From positions 1,364,001-1,428,000 of the forward strand of contig NZ_CP066126.1 of NCBI RefSeq assembly GCF_020544465.1: a stretch of 64,000 nt of DNA. The letters are read 5' to 3'. The translations under genes and the position numbers were made by a program. Below the pieces are notes generated by a model. It was not told where the DNA came from and did not search any database. It saw nothing but the letters and a program-made list of their open reading frames with translations. The DNA is from Chromobacterium rhizoryzae. Its GTDB lineage: Bacteria > Pseudomonadota > Gammaproteobacteria > Burkholderiales > Chromobacteriaceae. Shown in pieces: positions 29,773 through 38,417 of this stretch (within the stretch, counting starts at the first letter, position 1; each line of letters begins with the position of its first letter).

Positions 29773-31717
29773 ACGCGGCCTGGGCTTCCTGCAGGGACAG
29801 ACTCGCTGGGAGCTGGACCGCCGGCTAGCCAGCGGCAAGCTGCAACTGCTCTCAGACGAAGGTGAGGTTCTGACGCTGACCTCCGCGGTAATCCTGCAAC
29901 GCTGGCAGTCGCAGGAGTGGATCATCGACGAAGAGTCATTGGCCAACCTCGGCGAGGCGATCTATCTCGTGACGCCGCGCGATCTATCAACCTATCCGCT
30001 CAAAATCCAGGCCATCGTTCGGCGCCGCCTGCATTATCTGCAGAGCATCGATCCGGACCACACACCGTACAACGTGCAGCTCTGGCAGGCACGTATTGAT
30101 CAACTTGCCAGCGAGATTGGAGACCCTTACCCGCCTTGCGCATCGACCGTATCGGACTGGTGGCGGCGCTACCGGAGCACCCGCTCGATTCTGAAACTGA
30201 TTCCCTGGAATCGACCAGAGTCCATTCACCAGACCAAACCGGGCTATCAGTTGTTCGAGCAGGTCATCGCCGAGGTCTATCTCACCGATAACAAACTGCC
30301 GAAAGTGGCGGTCTACCAGCGGATGAAGGCACGTACTGATGCCATCAATCAGACGTTGTCCCCTCATGAGCAGTTGAAATGCCCCGGCCGCACCACGGTA
30401 TTCCGCTGGCTGGAGGCTCTACAGCAGGATCTGGTCGATCTGGCCCGCGAAGGCGCCGAAGCCGCCCGCATGAAATACCGCGTCGCGATCGGCCGTGTGA
30501 AGACCCAGGCCATCCTGGAACGGATCGAGATCGACCACACGCCGTTAGACCTCATCATCATCGACCTGGTGACAGGACTGGCATTGGGCCGGCCGTGGAT
30601 TACCGTGGCGATCGACCAATACTCCCGGATGATCGTCGGCTTCTATATCAGCATTGGCGCACCCTCCGCCAACTCGCTGCTGCAGTGCCTACGACGGGCC
30701 ATCCTGCCCAAGGAGGATCTGCTCAGTCAGTGGGCTGATATCAATAACCCTTGGCCAGCCTATGGCATCCCGCAGTTGGTCGCTGTCGACAATGGCCCTG
30801 ATCTGCATAGCACCGGCTTTGAACAGGCCTGCCTGGAAATGAGCATTGTGATGCTGTTCTGCGGCTCGAAGGTATCGTGGCAAAAGGGGGCAATCGAGCG
30901 ATTTATCCGCACACAAAATGTAGATCTCATCCACACCCTGCCGGGCACCACGTTTTCCAATCCGCAGGAGCGCGGCGACTACCCGGCAGAAAAACAGGCC
31001 TGCCTGGACATGGCCACGCTGACGCATTTACTGGTGCGCTGGATTGTCGATGTCTACAACGTCACGCCTCACCGCGGCATCAAAGGCCGGCCATTGGATC
31101 GTTGGCAAGAGTCCGCCAACCGGGCCCCGATTGCGCTGCCCACCGACCCGCAACAGTTGGAGCTGATCGCCGGCATTCCGGCAAGCCGGACGTTGTTCCA
31201 CTACGGCATTGAGTTCGAGGGCCTGCATTACAACGACCACCACGTGCAACTGATCCGCCGGCGTTTCGGCAAAAACATCCCTGTGGAGATCAAAACCTAC
31301 GAGGATGATGTCGGCCACATTCATGTGCTGGATCCGGACAGTAAGACGTATCTGCGCGTTCCGGCGCGGGACATGGAATACGCCGAGGGTCTACCTCGGG
31401 AAATGCACCGCACCATCCGCGCCCATGCCCGCAAACGCTTCGGCGAGCTATGCAACACCCCTGAATTGCTGGAGGCGAAACGCGAGATCCAGGAGCTAGC
31501 GCAGGCGGCGCTGCAGCACAAGAAGATGGGCTATCGAAAGTCCGGCGCGCGCCAGTTCAACCTCAACAGCGAAACGGTGCTGGAAAAGCAGGATCCGCTG
31601 GTCGCCGCCAGAAAACCCGTCAAAACCCGCAAAACTCCTTTGCCGGAGTCATTGCCTGACGGATTGCAGGATGATCTGCCGGAGCTGTCGGTATCGGCCA
31701 AGAAGGGAGGTGTGTGA
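29753..31717 (+). CDS. tnsB: TnsB DDE transposase subunit
   Basis: A 654-residue Mu/TnsB-type transposase. The rve catalytic core shows Asp261 (RIEIDHTPLD), Asp346 (AVDNGPDLHS) and Glu382 (KGAIERFIRTQ). N-terminal residues 1-240 contain helix-turn-helix end-binding regions, and the C-terminal tail (KTRKTPLPESLPDG...) is likely the TnsC contact. It recognises the element ends and performs 3' strand cleavage and joining. It overlaps tnsA by 20 bp; its stop overlaps the tnsC start. Confidence 0.95.
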   Translation: MQRFTFKRGLGFLQGQTRWELDRRLASGKLQLLSDEGEVLTLTSAVILQRWQSQEWIIDEESLANLGEAIYLVTPRDLSTYPLKIQAIVRRRLHYLQSIDPDHTPYNVQLWQARIDQLASEIGDPYPPCASTVSDWWRRYRSTRSILKLIPWNRPESIHQTKPGYQLFEQVIAEVYLTDNKLPKVAVYQRMKARTDAINQTLSPHEQLKCPGRTTVFRWLEALQQDLVDLAREGAEAARMKYRVAIGRVKTQAILERIEIDHTPLDLIIIDLVTGLALGRPWITVAIDQYSRMIVGFYISIGAPSANSLLQCLRRAILPKEDLLSQWADINNPWPAYGIPQLVAVDNGPDLHSTGFEQACLEMSIVMLFCGSKVSWQKGAIERFIRTQNVDLIHTLPGTTFSNPQERGDYPAEKQACLDMATLTHLLVRWIVDVYNVTPHRGIKGRPLDRWQESANRAPIALPTDPQQLELIAGIPASRTLFHYGIEFEGLHYNDHHVQLIRRRFGKNIPVEIKTYEDDVGHIHVLDPDSKTYLRVPARDMEYAEGLPREMHRTIRAHARKRFGELCNTPELLEAKREIQELAQAALQHKKMGYRKSGARQFNLNSETVLEKQDPLVAARKPVKTRKTPLPESLPDGLQDDLPELSVSAKKGGV

Positions 31718-32763
31718 TGGATCCTCTCGACTTGATGCGGCAGTTCGCCCCGAACGCCGGCTACGCGTCCGACAAGGTGCTGGGCTACAAACTGCAGCTG
31801 GAACCCATATACCACCAACGCTTTCGCCACGCGCTGTTCCAGATCGCCGAACTGCATCACCGTCGCCGCGCGCATGGTGTGGGCGGCGGCGTGCTGTTGA
31901 TCGGCCCCTCCGGCGCCGGCAAAAGCACCGTCCTCCGGGCGTATGAAGCGCAGTCACCACGCGGTTTTGAGATGCAGCGCACGCGGATTCCGGTCCTCAT
32001 CGTACGAGTGCCGTCGTCGCCGACGGTACGCAGTCTCGCCGGCGCCATCCTGGAGGCCATGGGGGACCGGAAGTCGCACCGCGGCACTGCCCCCGAAAAA
32101 ACCACTCGCCTGGTCGACTTCTTTCCGCAATGCGGTGTGGAGTTGCTGCTGATCGATGAGTTCCAGCATCTGTTCTATACCCCCAGCGCGACAGCTTTCC
32201 GGGATGTCACCGATTGGCTGAAGAACCTGCTGGAAAGTACCTGCGTGGGCATGGTGGCGTGCGGGCTGCCGGCGGCCGAACTGGTGATCCGCAGTAACGA
32301 GCAGCTGTCGCGCCGCTTCTCGCAGTGCATCCCCATGGATCCGTTCCAGCTCGACGATGAGGCGGATTTCTTGGAATACCGGGGACTGCTCAAAGGCATC
32401 GCGCCCTGCCTGCCGCTGGGCTGCGAGATTCCCTTGCATGAGGCCAACCTGGCGCGGCGCATCCACACCGCCAGCTTCGGGCTGCTCGACTACACCATCA
32501 AGCTGCTGGAGGGCGCGGTTTGCGCCGCCAACCTGGCCGGCCTCAACACGCTGTCGCTGGATGTGCTGGGTGCCGGCTTTCGCGAGCGGATCTGGAAAGA
32601 CGTGCCTGACACGCTGAATCCCTTCCACCCCGAGTCGTCGCTGCGTCCCCTCACTCGCCCCGGCGAGGTGTTCTACCCGCATACCCGTAAGGACCCAGTC
32701 GGCTCGCCGGTAGCCATCAAGCTGGGCCTGCATCCAAGCAAAGGAGGCGTGACCCATGTGTGA
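31717..32763 (+). CDS. tnsC: TnsC AAA+ regulator ATPase
   Basis: A 348-residue AAA+ ATPase with Walker A GPSGAGKST at residues 63-71 and Walker B ELLLIDEFQH at 142-151. TnsC polymerises on DNA next to the target-selector protein and recruits TnsAB. The start is ATG 31717, which shares a base with the tnsB stop and follows GGGAGG at a 6-bp spacing; a GTG at 31714 is possible. It is shorter than Tn7 TnsC (about 555 residues), closer to the TniB/short TnsC type. It overlaps tnsD by 8 bp. Confidence 0.93.
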   Translation: MDPLDLMRQFAPNAGYASDKVLGYKLQLEPIYHQRFRHALFQIAELHHRRRAHGVGGGVLLIGPSGAGKSTVLRAYEAQSPRGFEMQRTRIPVLIVRVPSSPTVRSLAGAILEAMGDRKSHRGTAPEKTTRLVDFFPQCGVELLLIDEFQHLFYTPSATAFRDVTDWLKNLLESTCVGMVACGLPAAELVIRSNEQLSRRFSQCIPMDPFQLDDEADFLEYRGLLKGIAPCLPLGCEIPLHEANLARRIHTASFGLLDYTIKLLEGAVCAANLAGLNTLSLDVLGAGFRERIWKDVPDTLNPFHPESSLRPLTRPGEVFYPHTRKDPVGSPVAIKLGLHPSKGGVTHV

Positions 32764-34732
32764 CAGCACCATCCCCCAGCAAGATGCCCCCAGCTTGCTG
32801 ATCCGTCCCCACCCAACGCGAACCGAGGGGCCAATCGGCTATCTATTCCGGCTGGCCGAGGCAAACTTCATGAGCCTGCGAGACCTGGAGCAGCTTGGCA
32901 TCGCCTTCACCCCTGAGGCCTTGCGACAGCAACAGCTGCTGCCCCCTGACCCGCTTTATCCGGAGCTGCACAGCCATATTCGCCACGTGGCCCAGTTGGA
33001 GCAGCATCAACCCAGCATCTGGAACCGACGCTTCGCCCGGTACTGCCCGTACTGCCTGGCGGAAGAAGCCCGATGGCGGATCGGCTGGGAGCTGCTGTAT
33101 TTCGACACCTGCCCCAAGCACGGCACCTGGCTGGTGGACCATTGTTCCAGTTGCGGCGAGTCGATGACCTGGCACCGAGACAGCCTGCTCCGTTGCAATT
33201 GCGGCGCCGATCTACGTCGGGAGATCCCGGAGGGGGCGCCTGCGGCCGCCATTCTGCTGGCGGAAACGCTGGAGCAGATGCTGTTGCAGCAAGCGGTTCC
33301 ACAAACGCATGGCTATCCCTTCCAAGGGCTCACCCTGGAGCAGGTACAGCGCCTAATCCGCTACCTGGGTACTTATCTGAATCCCGTCGCCACGCTCAAA
33401 CCACTCAAAATCATGAATGCGGGCTTGCTGGAAGTGTCTTGGCCCATCACCTCATTGGCGGCGGAGATGCTGGTTTTCTGGCCCGACAAATTCCACGCAG
33501 CCCTCGACGCCCTGCAAACGTCCAGCGGAGATCCGCAGATCAGCCTGAATACCGTGTTTCAGGAGGCTTATCGTTACCTTTACGACGGAGGACTGCGCGA
33601 TGGTGTTTACCACCCGGTTCGCGAAGCTTTCGAGCAATGGGTGACGCAGCGCTGGAAAGGTGGTGTGGCGAGACGGAATCGCCGGTTCACCATCGAGGTC
33701 CTGGAGAACATCCAGTGGATTCCTGGAAAGGCGGCGGCCGACCGACTCGGTATCTCCATGGCGCGGCTGCGCTACCTGATCCGTTCCGGGCAACTGGAAG
33801 GGCAAGAAACCATCAGCAGCAAAGGCCGCCGCTTCCTGATGGTGCGCAAAGACCGGCTGATCCAGGTGGAGGAACAACTTGCGGGGGAAATCACCATGAC
33901 CAAGGCCATGGAGGTGCTGGGTCTGGGCAAGGTGCGGATGCGACGGATCCTGAAGCTGCTGTTCCCCTCCGCCCGCCGAGTCAACGACCAGCCTTTGCTG
34001 CCATGGTGCATTTCCAGCTCGGAGGTCTATCAGTTGGCCGAGTTCGGCGAGGCGCTGCCGCGGGTCTATTCTCTCGATGAAGACGAAACTTCGCTGGCCG
34101 ACGTGCTGCACTATTGGCAGTGGAATGCCGACGAAGTTGTGTCGTTGGTTGAGGAGGTCCAGGCCGGCAAGCTGGCCGTCTGCGCCACCCTCATCGGCAA
34201 GACCGGGATCACGCGCTGGGTGTTCAAGCGCAAGGCCCTGCAGCAGTGGCGTGCCGGTCTCCCCACGGATCGGGCCAACTGGGTCACCATTCCGGAGTTG
34301 GCCGAAGTGCTGGGGGTGAAGCAGCAGGTGGCGTACTGGCTGACGCAGAACGATTACATCCGCTCGCACAAGCTGGGCAACCAGAAGCACCAAGGCTCCA
34401 GAGTGCGCAAAGCAGATGTCGACCGCTTCCTGCGGCAGTACATCTTCGGTACCGAGATCGCAGACCTGACTGGCCGCTCGCCCAGGAAAGTGATGAACAT
34501 GCTCAAGCACTTAGCCATCTACCCGCTCCGCGGCACCAGCATCGAAGCTTGCCGCCAACTGGTATATACTCGCACCGATACGCTTACCCGATTTATCGAG
34601 AGATATCAGGTGGGGGATCCGATCAAGTGGCGGGACACGGTGCAGCGGCGGCGAAAGGCTTGGGAGAGGATCTTCCAGGAAGATGGGACGCCCGTACCGC
34701 CTCCGTCCCACTTTCGTCTAGAACCCCGTTGA
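32756..34732 (+). CDS. tnsD: TnsD/TniQ-family target-selection protein
   Basis: A 658-residue protein with a TniQ domain at the N-terminus: PHPTRTEGPIGYLFRLAE, then zinc ligands C97-x2-C100, C119-x2-H122, C130-x2-C133 and C147-x-C149. The remaining ~450 residues contain several helix-turn-helix-like stretches (AAADRLGISMARLRYLI, AEVLGVKQQVAYWL, IADLTGRSPRKVMNML) that probably read the target DNA. It is longer than stand-alone TniQ and similar in scale to Tn7 TnsD. Its 3' end runs into the right-end TnsB-site repeats. No tnsE or CRISPR genes accompany it, so it is the only target selector seen. Confidence 0.88.
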   Translation: MCDSTIPQQDAPSLLIRPHPTRTEGPIGYLFRLAEANFMSLRDLEQLGIAFTPEALRQQQLLPPDPLYPELHSHIRHVAQLEQHQPSIWNRRFARYCPYCLAEEARWRIGWELLYFDTCPKHGTWLVDHCSSCGESMTWHRDSLLRCNCGADLRREIPEGAPAAAILLAETLEQMLLQQAVPQTHGYPFQGLTLEQVQRLIRYLGTYLNPVATLKPLKIMNAGLLEVSWPITSLAAEMLVFWPDKFHAALDALQTSSGDPQISLNTVFQEAYRYLYDGGLRDGVYHPVREAFEQWVTQRWKGGVARRNRRFTIEVLENIQWIPGKAAADRLGISMARLRYLIRSGQLEGQETISSKGRRFLMVRKDRLIQVEEQLAGEITMTKAMEVLGLGKVRMRRILKLLFPSARRVNDQPLLPWCISSSEVYQLAEFGEALPRVYSLDEDETSLADVLHYWQWNADEVVSLVEEVQAGKLAVCATLIGKTGITRWVFKRKALQQWRAGLPTDRANWVTIPELAEVLGVKQQVAYWLTQNDYIRSHKLGNQKHQGSRVRKADVDRFLRQYIFGTEIADLTGRSPRKVMNMLKHLAIYPLRGTSIEACRQLVYTRTDTLTRFIERYQVGDPIKWRDTVQRRRKAWERIFQEDGTPVPPPSHFRLEPR

Positions 34733-34772
34733 TCTGTCGTGGGGCTCATCTAGAGGAAGATGGGATCCTACA
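34717..34772 (-). repeat. Right end of the transposon: subterminal TCTAGA motifs and terminal repeat
   Basis: TCTAGA motifs at 34717-34722 and 34749-34754 with nearby CCCAC/GTGGG mirror those of the left end. The terminal ATGGGATCCTACA at 34760-34772 is the exact inverse of the left terminus. The tnsD stop codon (34730-34732) lies between these motifs, so coding and end functions overlap. Confidence 0.7.
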
Positions 34773-34777
34773 GCTGG
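34773..34777. other. Target-site duplication GCTGG (right)
   Basis: Identical to 13846-13850; it encodes the Ser codon at which the chemotaxis gene was split. Confidence 0.9.
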
Positions 34778-35066
34778 CCAGGTCGGCCAGGATGCGGCGG
34801 TTGTACTCCGGATCGCGGTGGAATTGGTGGATGCTGTGGCCGTGGGCGTGGTTGACGTCGACGCCGGCGCGGAATTTCTGGTTCATCATTTCTCGATGCC
34901 GGCTCAGGATGTCGCGCGCGGTCTTGTTCATATAGAAGATCGCGTTGTCGCGGCTGGTGTCGCACAGCATGATCAGATTGTCCGCGTGGTCCAGCACGCT
35001 TTCCAGTTGGCGCACCTGCCGCGCCGCGTCCGCGGTCTTGTCGACCGCCTTCATGAAGCCGAACAT
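34773..35066 (-). pseudogene. Methyl-accepting chemotaxis protein, 5' part (PAS domain, interrupted)
   Basis: This is the N-terminal half of the receptor split by the transposon: MFGFMKAVDKTADAARQVRQ, then a PAS-like block (LMLCDTSRDNAIFYMNKTAR, HGHSIHQFHRDPEYNRRIL). It ends at LADLAS, then runs 9 codons into the transposon (CRIPSSSR, stop at 34746). The start at 35066 has GGGAG at a 6-bp spacing. No membrane span is present, so the intact protein would be a soluble energy/redox-type receptor. The signalling half is at 13012-13848. Confidence 0.9.
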
Positions 35067-35191
35067 CCTCATCTCCCGCCTAGGTAGTTTTACGCTAGCA
35101 ACAGCTGCTTGTGGTTTGGCTGAGGCGGGAGGGGAATGCAAGCCTTTTTTGATTTAAATCAAAGGCAAGAGTGTGATTTTAAACGGCTAAT

Positions 35192-35680
35192 TTATTCTCC
35201 CAGCGGCAGAAGCAAGGTCTCCTTGACCTCTTCCATCACCACATAGCTTTTGGACTCCTTGGCCGAGGGCAGTTGCAGCAGGATGTCGCCCAGCAGCTTG
35301 CGGTACATCGACATGTCCGGGATGCGGGCCTTGATTAAGTAGTCGAATTCGCCGGAGACCAGGTGGCATTCCAGTATTTCCGGGATGCGCATGATTTCGC
35401 GGCGGAAGGCGTCGAAGATATTGCCGGATTTGGCTTCCAGCTTGATTTCCACGAACACCAGCAGCGCCGCGCCCATCGCGTGCGGATTGAGCCGGGCGTA
35501 ATAGCCTTCGATGATGCCGTCGCGCTCCATCCGCCGCACCCGCTCGGTGCACGGCGTGGTGGAAAGTCCCACCTTTTCAGAGAGTTCCGTCATCGAGATG
35601 CGGCCGTTTTTCTGCAACAGGCGCAGGATTTTCAGATCGGTTTTATCCAGCGCTTTGTCGCCGCTTGAACTTTTCTTCAT
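35192..35680 (-). CDS. Lrp/AsnC-family regulator, probable controller of dadAX
   Basis: A 162-residue Lrp-type protein: HTH region LDKTDLKILRLLQKNGR and LSEKVGLSTTPCTERVRRME, then a RAM ligand domain with FDYLIKARIPDMSMYRKLL. The family responds to amino acids. It is divergent from dadA across 136 bp, the same layout as the alanine-responsive activator DadR of Pseudomonas, so control of dadAX by alanine is a reasonable inference. A general Lrp role cannot be excluded. Confidence 0.85.
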   Translation of the reverse strand: MKKSSSGDKALDKTDLKILRLLQKNGRISMTELSEKVGLSTTPCTERVRRMERDGIIEGYYARLNPHAMGAALLVFVEIKLEAKSGNIFDAFRREIMRIPEILECHLVSGEFDYLIKARIPDMSMYRKLLGDILLQLPSAKESKSYVVMEEVKETLLLPLGE

Positions 35681-35816
35681 GTTTTCACTATGTCTATGAA
35701 AGTTTGCAGTTTAAAAATCTGTAGTCTGACGCTACTTTGGTGAAAAAACCCAGTGTTTCATTAATATACTACGCAAAATCACTATAGCCATGTAGTGCTG
35801 CAAACGGAGAGAGAAA
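35681..35816. promoter_or_regulatory. Divergent control region between lrp-like gene and dadA
   Basis: This AT-rich 136-bp gap includes TATACT near 35765 as a possible -10 box for dadA. AGAGAGAAA before ATG 35817 is the ribosome site. Lrp-type sites are too degenerate to place by eye. Confidence 0.45.
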
Positions 35817-37124
35817 ATGAAGGTGATCGTGCTGGGCGGCGGTGTTCTGGGCGTGTCCACGGCTTGGTATCTGGCCAAGGCGGGCTGCGATGTGACGGTG
35901 CTGGAGCGCCAGGAAGGCGTGGCTTTGGAAACCAGTTTCGGCAACGCCGGCCAGATTTCCCCCGGATATTCAACGCCCTGGGCCGCGCCGGGCATTCCGC
36001 TGAAGGCGGCCAAATGGCTGTTCCAGCGCCACGCGCCGCTGGCGGTGAAGCCGGACGGCAGCCTGTACCAGCTGCAGTGGATCGCCAAGATGCTGGCCAA
36101 CTGCAATGAAGACGCTTACGCGGTGAACAAGGGCCGGATGATGCGTCTGGCCGAATACAGCCGCGACAAGATGAAAGAGCTGCGTGCCGAAACCGGCATC
36201 GGCTACGAGGCGCGCCAGGGCGGCACGCTGCAGCTGTTCCGCAGCCAGGCCCAGGTGGACGGCGTCAGCAAGGATATCGCCGTGCTCAAGGAGTGCGGCG
36301 TGGATTTCAAAGTGCTGGACCGGGACGGCTGCGCCGAGGTGGAGCCGGCGCTGGCCAGCGTCAAGCACAAGCTGACCGGCGGCCTGCAACTGCCCAACGA
36401 CGAAACCGGCGATTGCAATCTGTTCACCGCCCGTCTGGCCGAGATGGCGCGCGCCAAGGGCGTTGAGTTCCGCTTCGGCGTAAGCGTGGACGGCATCGAG
36501 AGCGACGGCAAGCGCATCACCGGCGTCCGCGTCGGCGACGATTTGCTGACTGCCGACCATTATGTGGTGGCGATGGGCAGCTTCTCCCGCGACATGGTCA
36601 AGACGCTGGGCATTGATATTCCGGTTTACCCGGTCAAGGGCTATTCGCTGACCGTGCCGATCACCAATCCGGCCGGCGCGCCGGTGTCCACGGTGCTGGA
36701 CGAAACTTACAAGGTGGCGATCACCCGCTTCGACGACCGCATCCGCGTCGGCGGCATGGCCGAGTTGTCCGGCTACGATCTGTCGCTGAACCCGCGCCGC
36801 CGCGAAACGCTGGAAATGGTGGTGGGCGATCTGTACCCGAACGGCGGCGACATCCCGGCCGCCAGCTTCTGGACCGGTCTGCGGCCGATGACGCCGGACG
36901 GCACGCCCATCGTCGGCGGCACCCGCTTCGCCAATCTGTCGCTGAACACCGGCCACGGCACCCTGGGCTGGACCATGGGCGCCGGTTCCGGCAAGGTGCT
37001 GGCCGACATCATCACCGGCGCCAAGCCGGAGATCAGCCTGGACGGTCTGTCCATGCAGCGCTACGCCAAACAGGGCGAAACCCTGGTGGTGCCGGCCGCC
37101 CGGCCGGCCGTGGCGGGCGCCTGA
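35817..37124 (+). CDS. dadA: D-amino acid dehydrogenase, small subunit
   Basis: A 435-residue FAD flavoprotein: N-terminal dinucleotide site VIVLGGGVLGVSTAWYLAKAG, then TSFGNAGQISPGYSTPWAAPG, VYPVKGYSLTVP and GLRPMTPDGTPIVG. It oxidises D-alanine and other D-amino acids to keto acids, passing electrons to the respiratory chain at the inner membrane. Alanine racemase follows two bases after the stop, forming the L-alanine to D-alanine to pyruvate catabolic route. Length matches the family. Confidence 0.95.
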   Translation: MKVIVLGGGVLGVSTAWYLAKAGCDVTVLERQEGVALETSFGNAGQISPGYSTPWAAPGIPLKAAKWLFQRHAPLAVKPDGSLYQLQWIAKMLANCNEDAYAVNKGRMMRLAEYSRDKMKELRAETGIGYEARQGGTLQLFRSQAQVDGVSKDIAVLKECGVDFKVLDRDGCAEVEPALASVKHKLTGGLQLPNDETGDCNLFTARLAEMARAKGVEFRFGVSVDGIESDGKRITGVRVGDDLLTADHYVVAMGSFSRDMVKTLGIDIPVYPVKGYSLTVPITNPAGAPVSTVLDETYKVAITRFDDRIRVGGMAELSGYDLSLNPRRRETLEMVVGDLYPNGGDIPAASFWTGLRPMTPDGTPIVGGTRFANLSLNTGHGTLGWTMGAGSGKVLADIITGAKPEISLDGLSMQRYAKQGETLVVPAARPAVAGA

Positions 37125-37126
37125 GC

Positions 37127-38194
37127 ATGCGGCCGCTGATCGCCACCATCCGCACCCAATACCTGCGCGACAACTATCTGCTGGCCAAGCGCCAGCATGG
37201 CGGGCGGGTATTGGCGGTGCTGAAGGCCAACGGCTACGGCCACGACGCGGCGCGTTGCGCTCAGGCGCTGGCCGATGTCGCCGACGGTTTCGCCGTCGCC
37301 TGTCTTGAGGAGGCGCTGCACCTGCGCGCCGCCGGCGTGAGCGCGCCCATCCTGCTGCTGGAAGGCGTGTTCGAGGCGGCCGAGCTGGCCGAAGTCGAGC
37401 GCCACCGGCTGTGGCTGGTGGTGCAGAGCGAAGAACAGCTGCGCATGCTGGAAGAGGCCCAGCCGGCCGCTCCGTTCCGTGTCTGGCTGATGCTGGACAG
37501 CGGCATGCACCGCGAGGGCTTTTTGCCGCGGCATTACCGCGCGGCCTGGGAGCGTTTGCAGGCCAGCGGCAAGGCGGAGAGCATCGTCAAGATGACCCAC
37601 TTCGCCCGCGCCGACGAGCCGACGGTGCCGATGACCCTGGCGCAGATAGAAAGCTTCGACGCCGCCACCGCCGGCCTGCCGGGGGAGGAGAGCGTGGCCA
37701 ATTCCGCCGGCATCCTGTGTCACCCGCGTTCGCGGCGCGACTGGGGCCGCGCCGGCATCCTGCTTTACGGCGCCAGCCCGCTGCCGGCGGGCTTCCCGCA
37801 GGGCGACGAGCTGAAACCGGTGATGCGGCTGAGCAGCCGCATCTTCGGCGTGCGCGAGCTGGCCGCCGGCGAGCCCATCGGCTACGGCGACAACTTCGTT
37901 ACCGAACGGCCGACCCGGGTGGGCCTGATCGCCGGCGGCTACGCCGACGGCTATCCGCGGCTGGCGTCCAGCGGCAGCCCGGTGGCGGTGGACGGCCGCC
38001 GTTCGCGCATCATTGGCCGGGTGTCCATGGACATGATTACCGTGGACCTGAGCGACTTGCCCGCCTCCGGCATCGGCAGCGAGGTGGAGTTGTGGGGCGA
38101 CGCGGTGTCGGTCAACGAGGTGGCAGCCGCCGCCGGCAGCATCGCCTATGAATTGCTGTGCAATATCAAGCGCGCCCACTTTGTGTTCGAATAA
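37127..38194 (+). CDS. dadX: Alanine racemase, catabolic type
   Basis: A 355-residue PLP enzyme. The cofactor lysine is in AVLKANGYGHD near residue 34 and the catalytic tyrosine region is YGDNFVTERP/VGLIAGGYADGYPR. It interconverts L- and D-alanine. Coupling to dadA (2-bp gap) marks it as the catabolic DadX type; it could also feed peptidoglycan synthesis if no other alr exists. A strong terminator follows. Confidence 0.93.
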   Translation: MRPLIATIRTQYLRDNYLLAKRQHGGRVLAVLKANGYGHDAARCAQALADVADGFAVACLEEALHLRAAGVSAPILLLEGVFEAAELAEVERHRLWLVVQSEEQLRMLEEAQPAAPFRVWLMLDSGMHREGFLPRHYRAAWERLQASGKAESIVKMTHFARADEPTVPMTLAQIESFDAATAGLPGEESVANSAGILCHPRSRRDWGRAGILLYGASPLPAGFPQGDELKPVMRLSSRIFGVRELAAGEPIGYGDNFVTERPTRVGLIAGGYADGYPRLASSGSPVAVDGRRSRIIGRVSMDMITVDLSDLPASGIGSEVELWGDAVSVNEVAAAAGSIAYELLCNIKRAHFVFE

Positions 38195-38243
38195 GTTTTT
38201 TCTGATCTTCTGAAAGATATTTCAGAATCAAACGACTAAGCGG

Positions 38244-38271
38244 AAAGCCCGGCCATTGGCCGGGTTTTTTT
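38244..38271 (+). terminator. Rho-independent terminator after dadX
   Basis: CCCGGCC-ATT-GGCCGGG (38248-38264) followed by seven T residues. Confidence 0.9.
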
Positions 38272-38417
38272 ATTCGTATTGAATTTTATGTTGCGCTAAG
38301 GCCGCAAGGCTGGCATCAAGTCTGGGTAATAGTGTCATTATTTGATAATTATTCTCATTAGTCTGGACGCGTCATGGAATTTCTGTTTTCCTTTATTTAA
38401 AAATAGTTACGAATCCG

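Larger units (their letters stand above)
13851..34772 (+). mobile_element. Tn7-like transposon (20,922 bp) carrying RADAR and other accessory genes
   Basis: The ends are perfect 13-bp inverted repeats, TGTAGGATCCCAT at 13851-13863 and ATGGGATCCTACA at 34760-34772, of the TGT...ACA type, flanked by the direct repeat GCTGG. Inside the ends lie repeated TCTAGA-containing motifs (13869, 13888, 13959, 34717, 34749) likely to be TnsB sites. tnsA, tnsB, tnsC and a tnsD/tniQ gene occupy 29134-34732. No tnsE is present. The element splits a chemotaxis gene. The tns operon runs outward toward the right terminus, opposite to classical Tn7, where tnsA is nearest the end. Cargo includes rdrAB, a tcm module, RHH regulators and unknown low-GC genes. 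Confidence 0.93.

Noticed and set aside
28838..34772. CRISPR-associated transposon or a tnsE-dependent targeting system
   Set aside because: No cas gene, array or tnsE was found in the element; only a TniQ-type selector is present.
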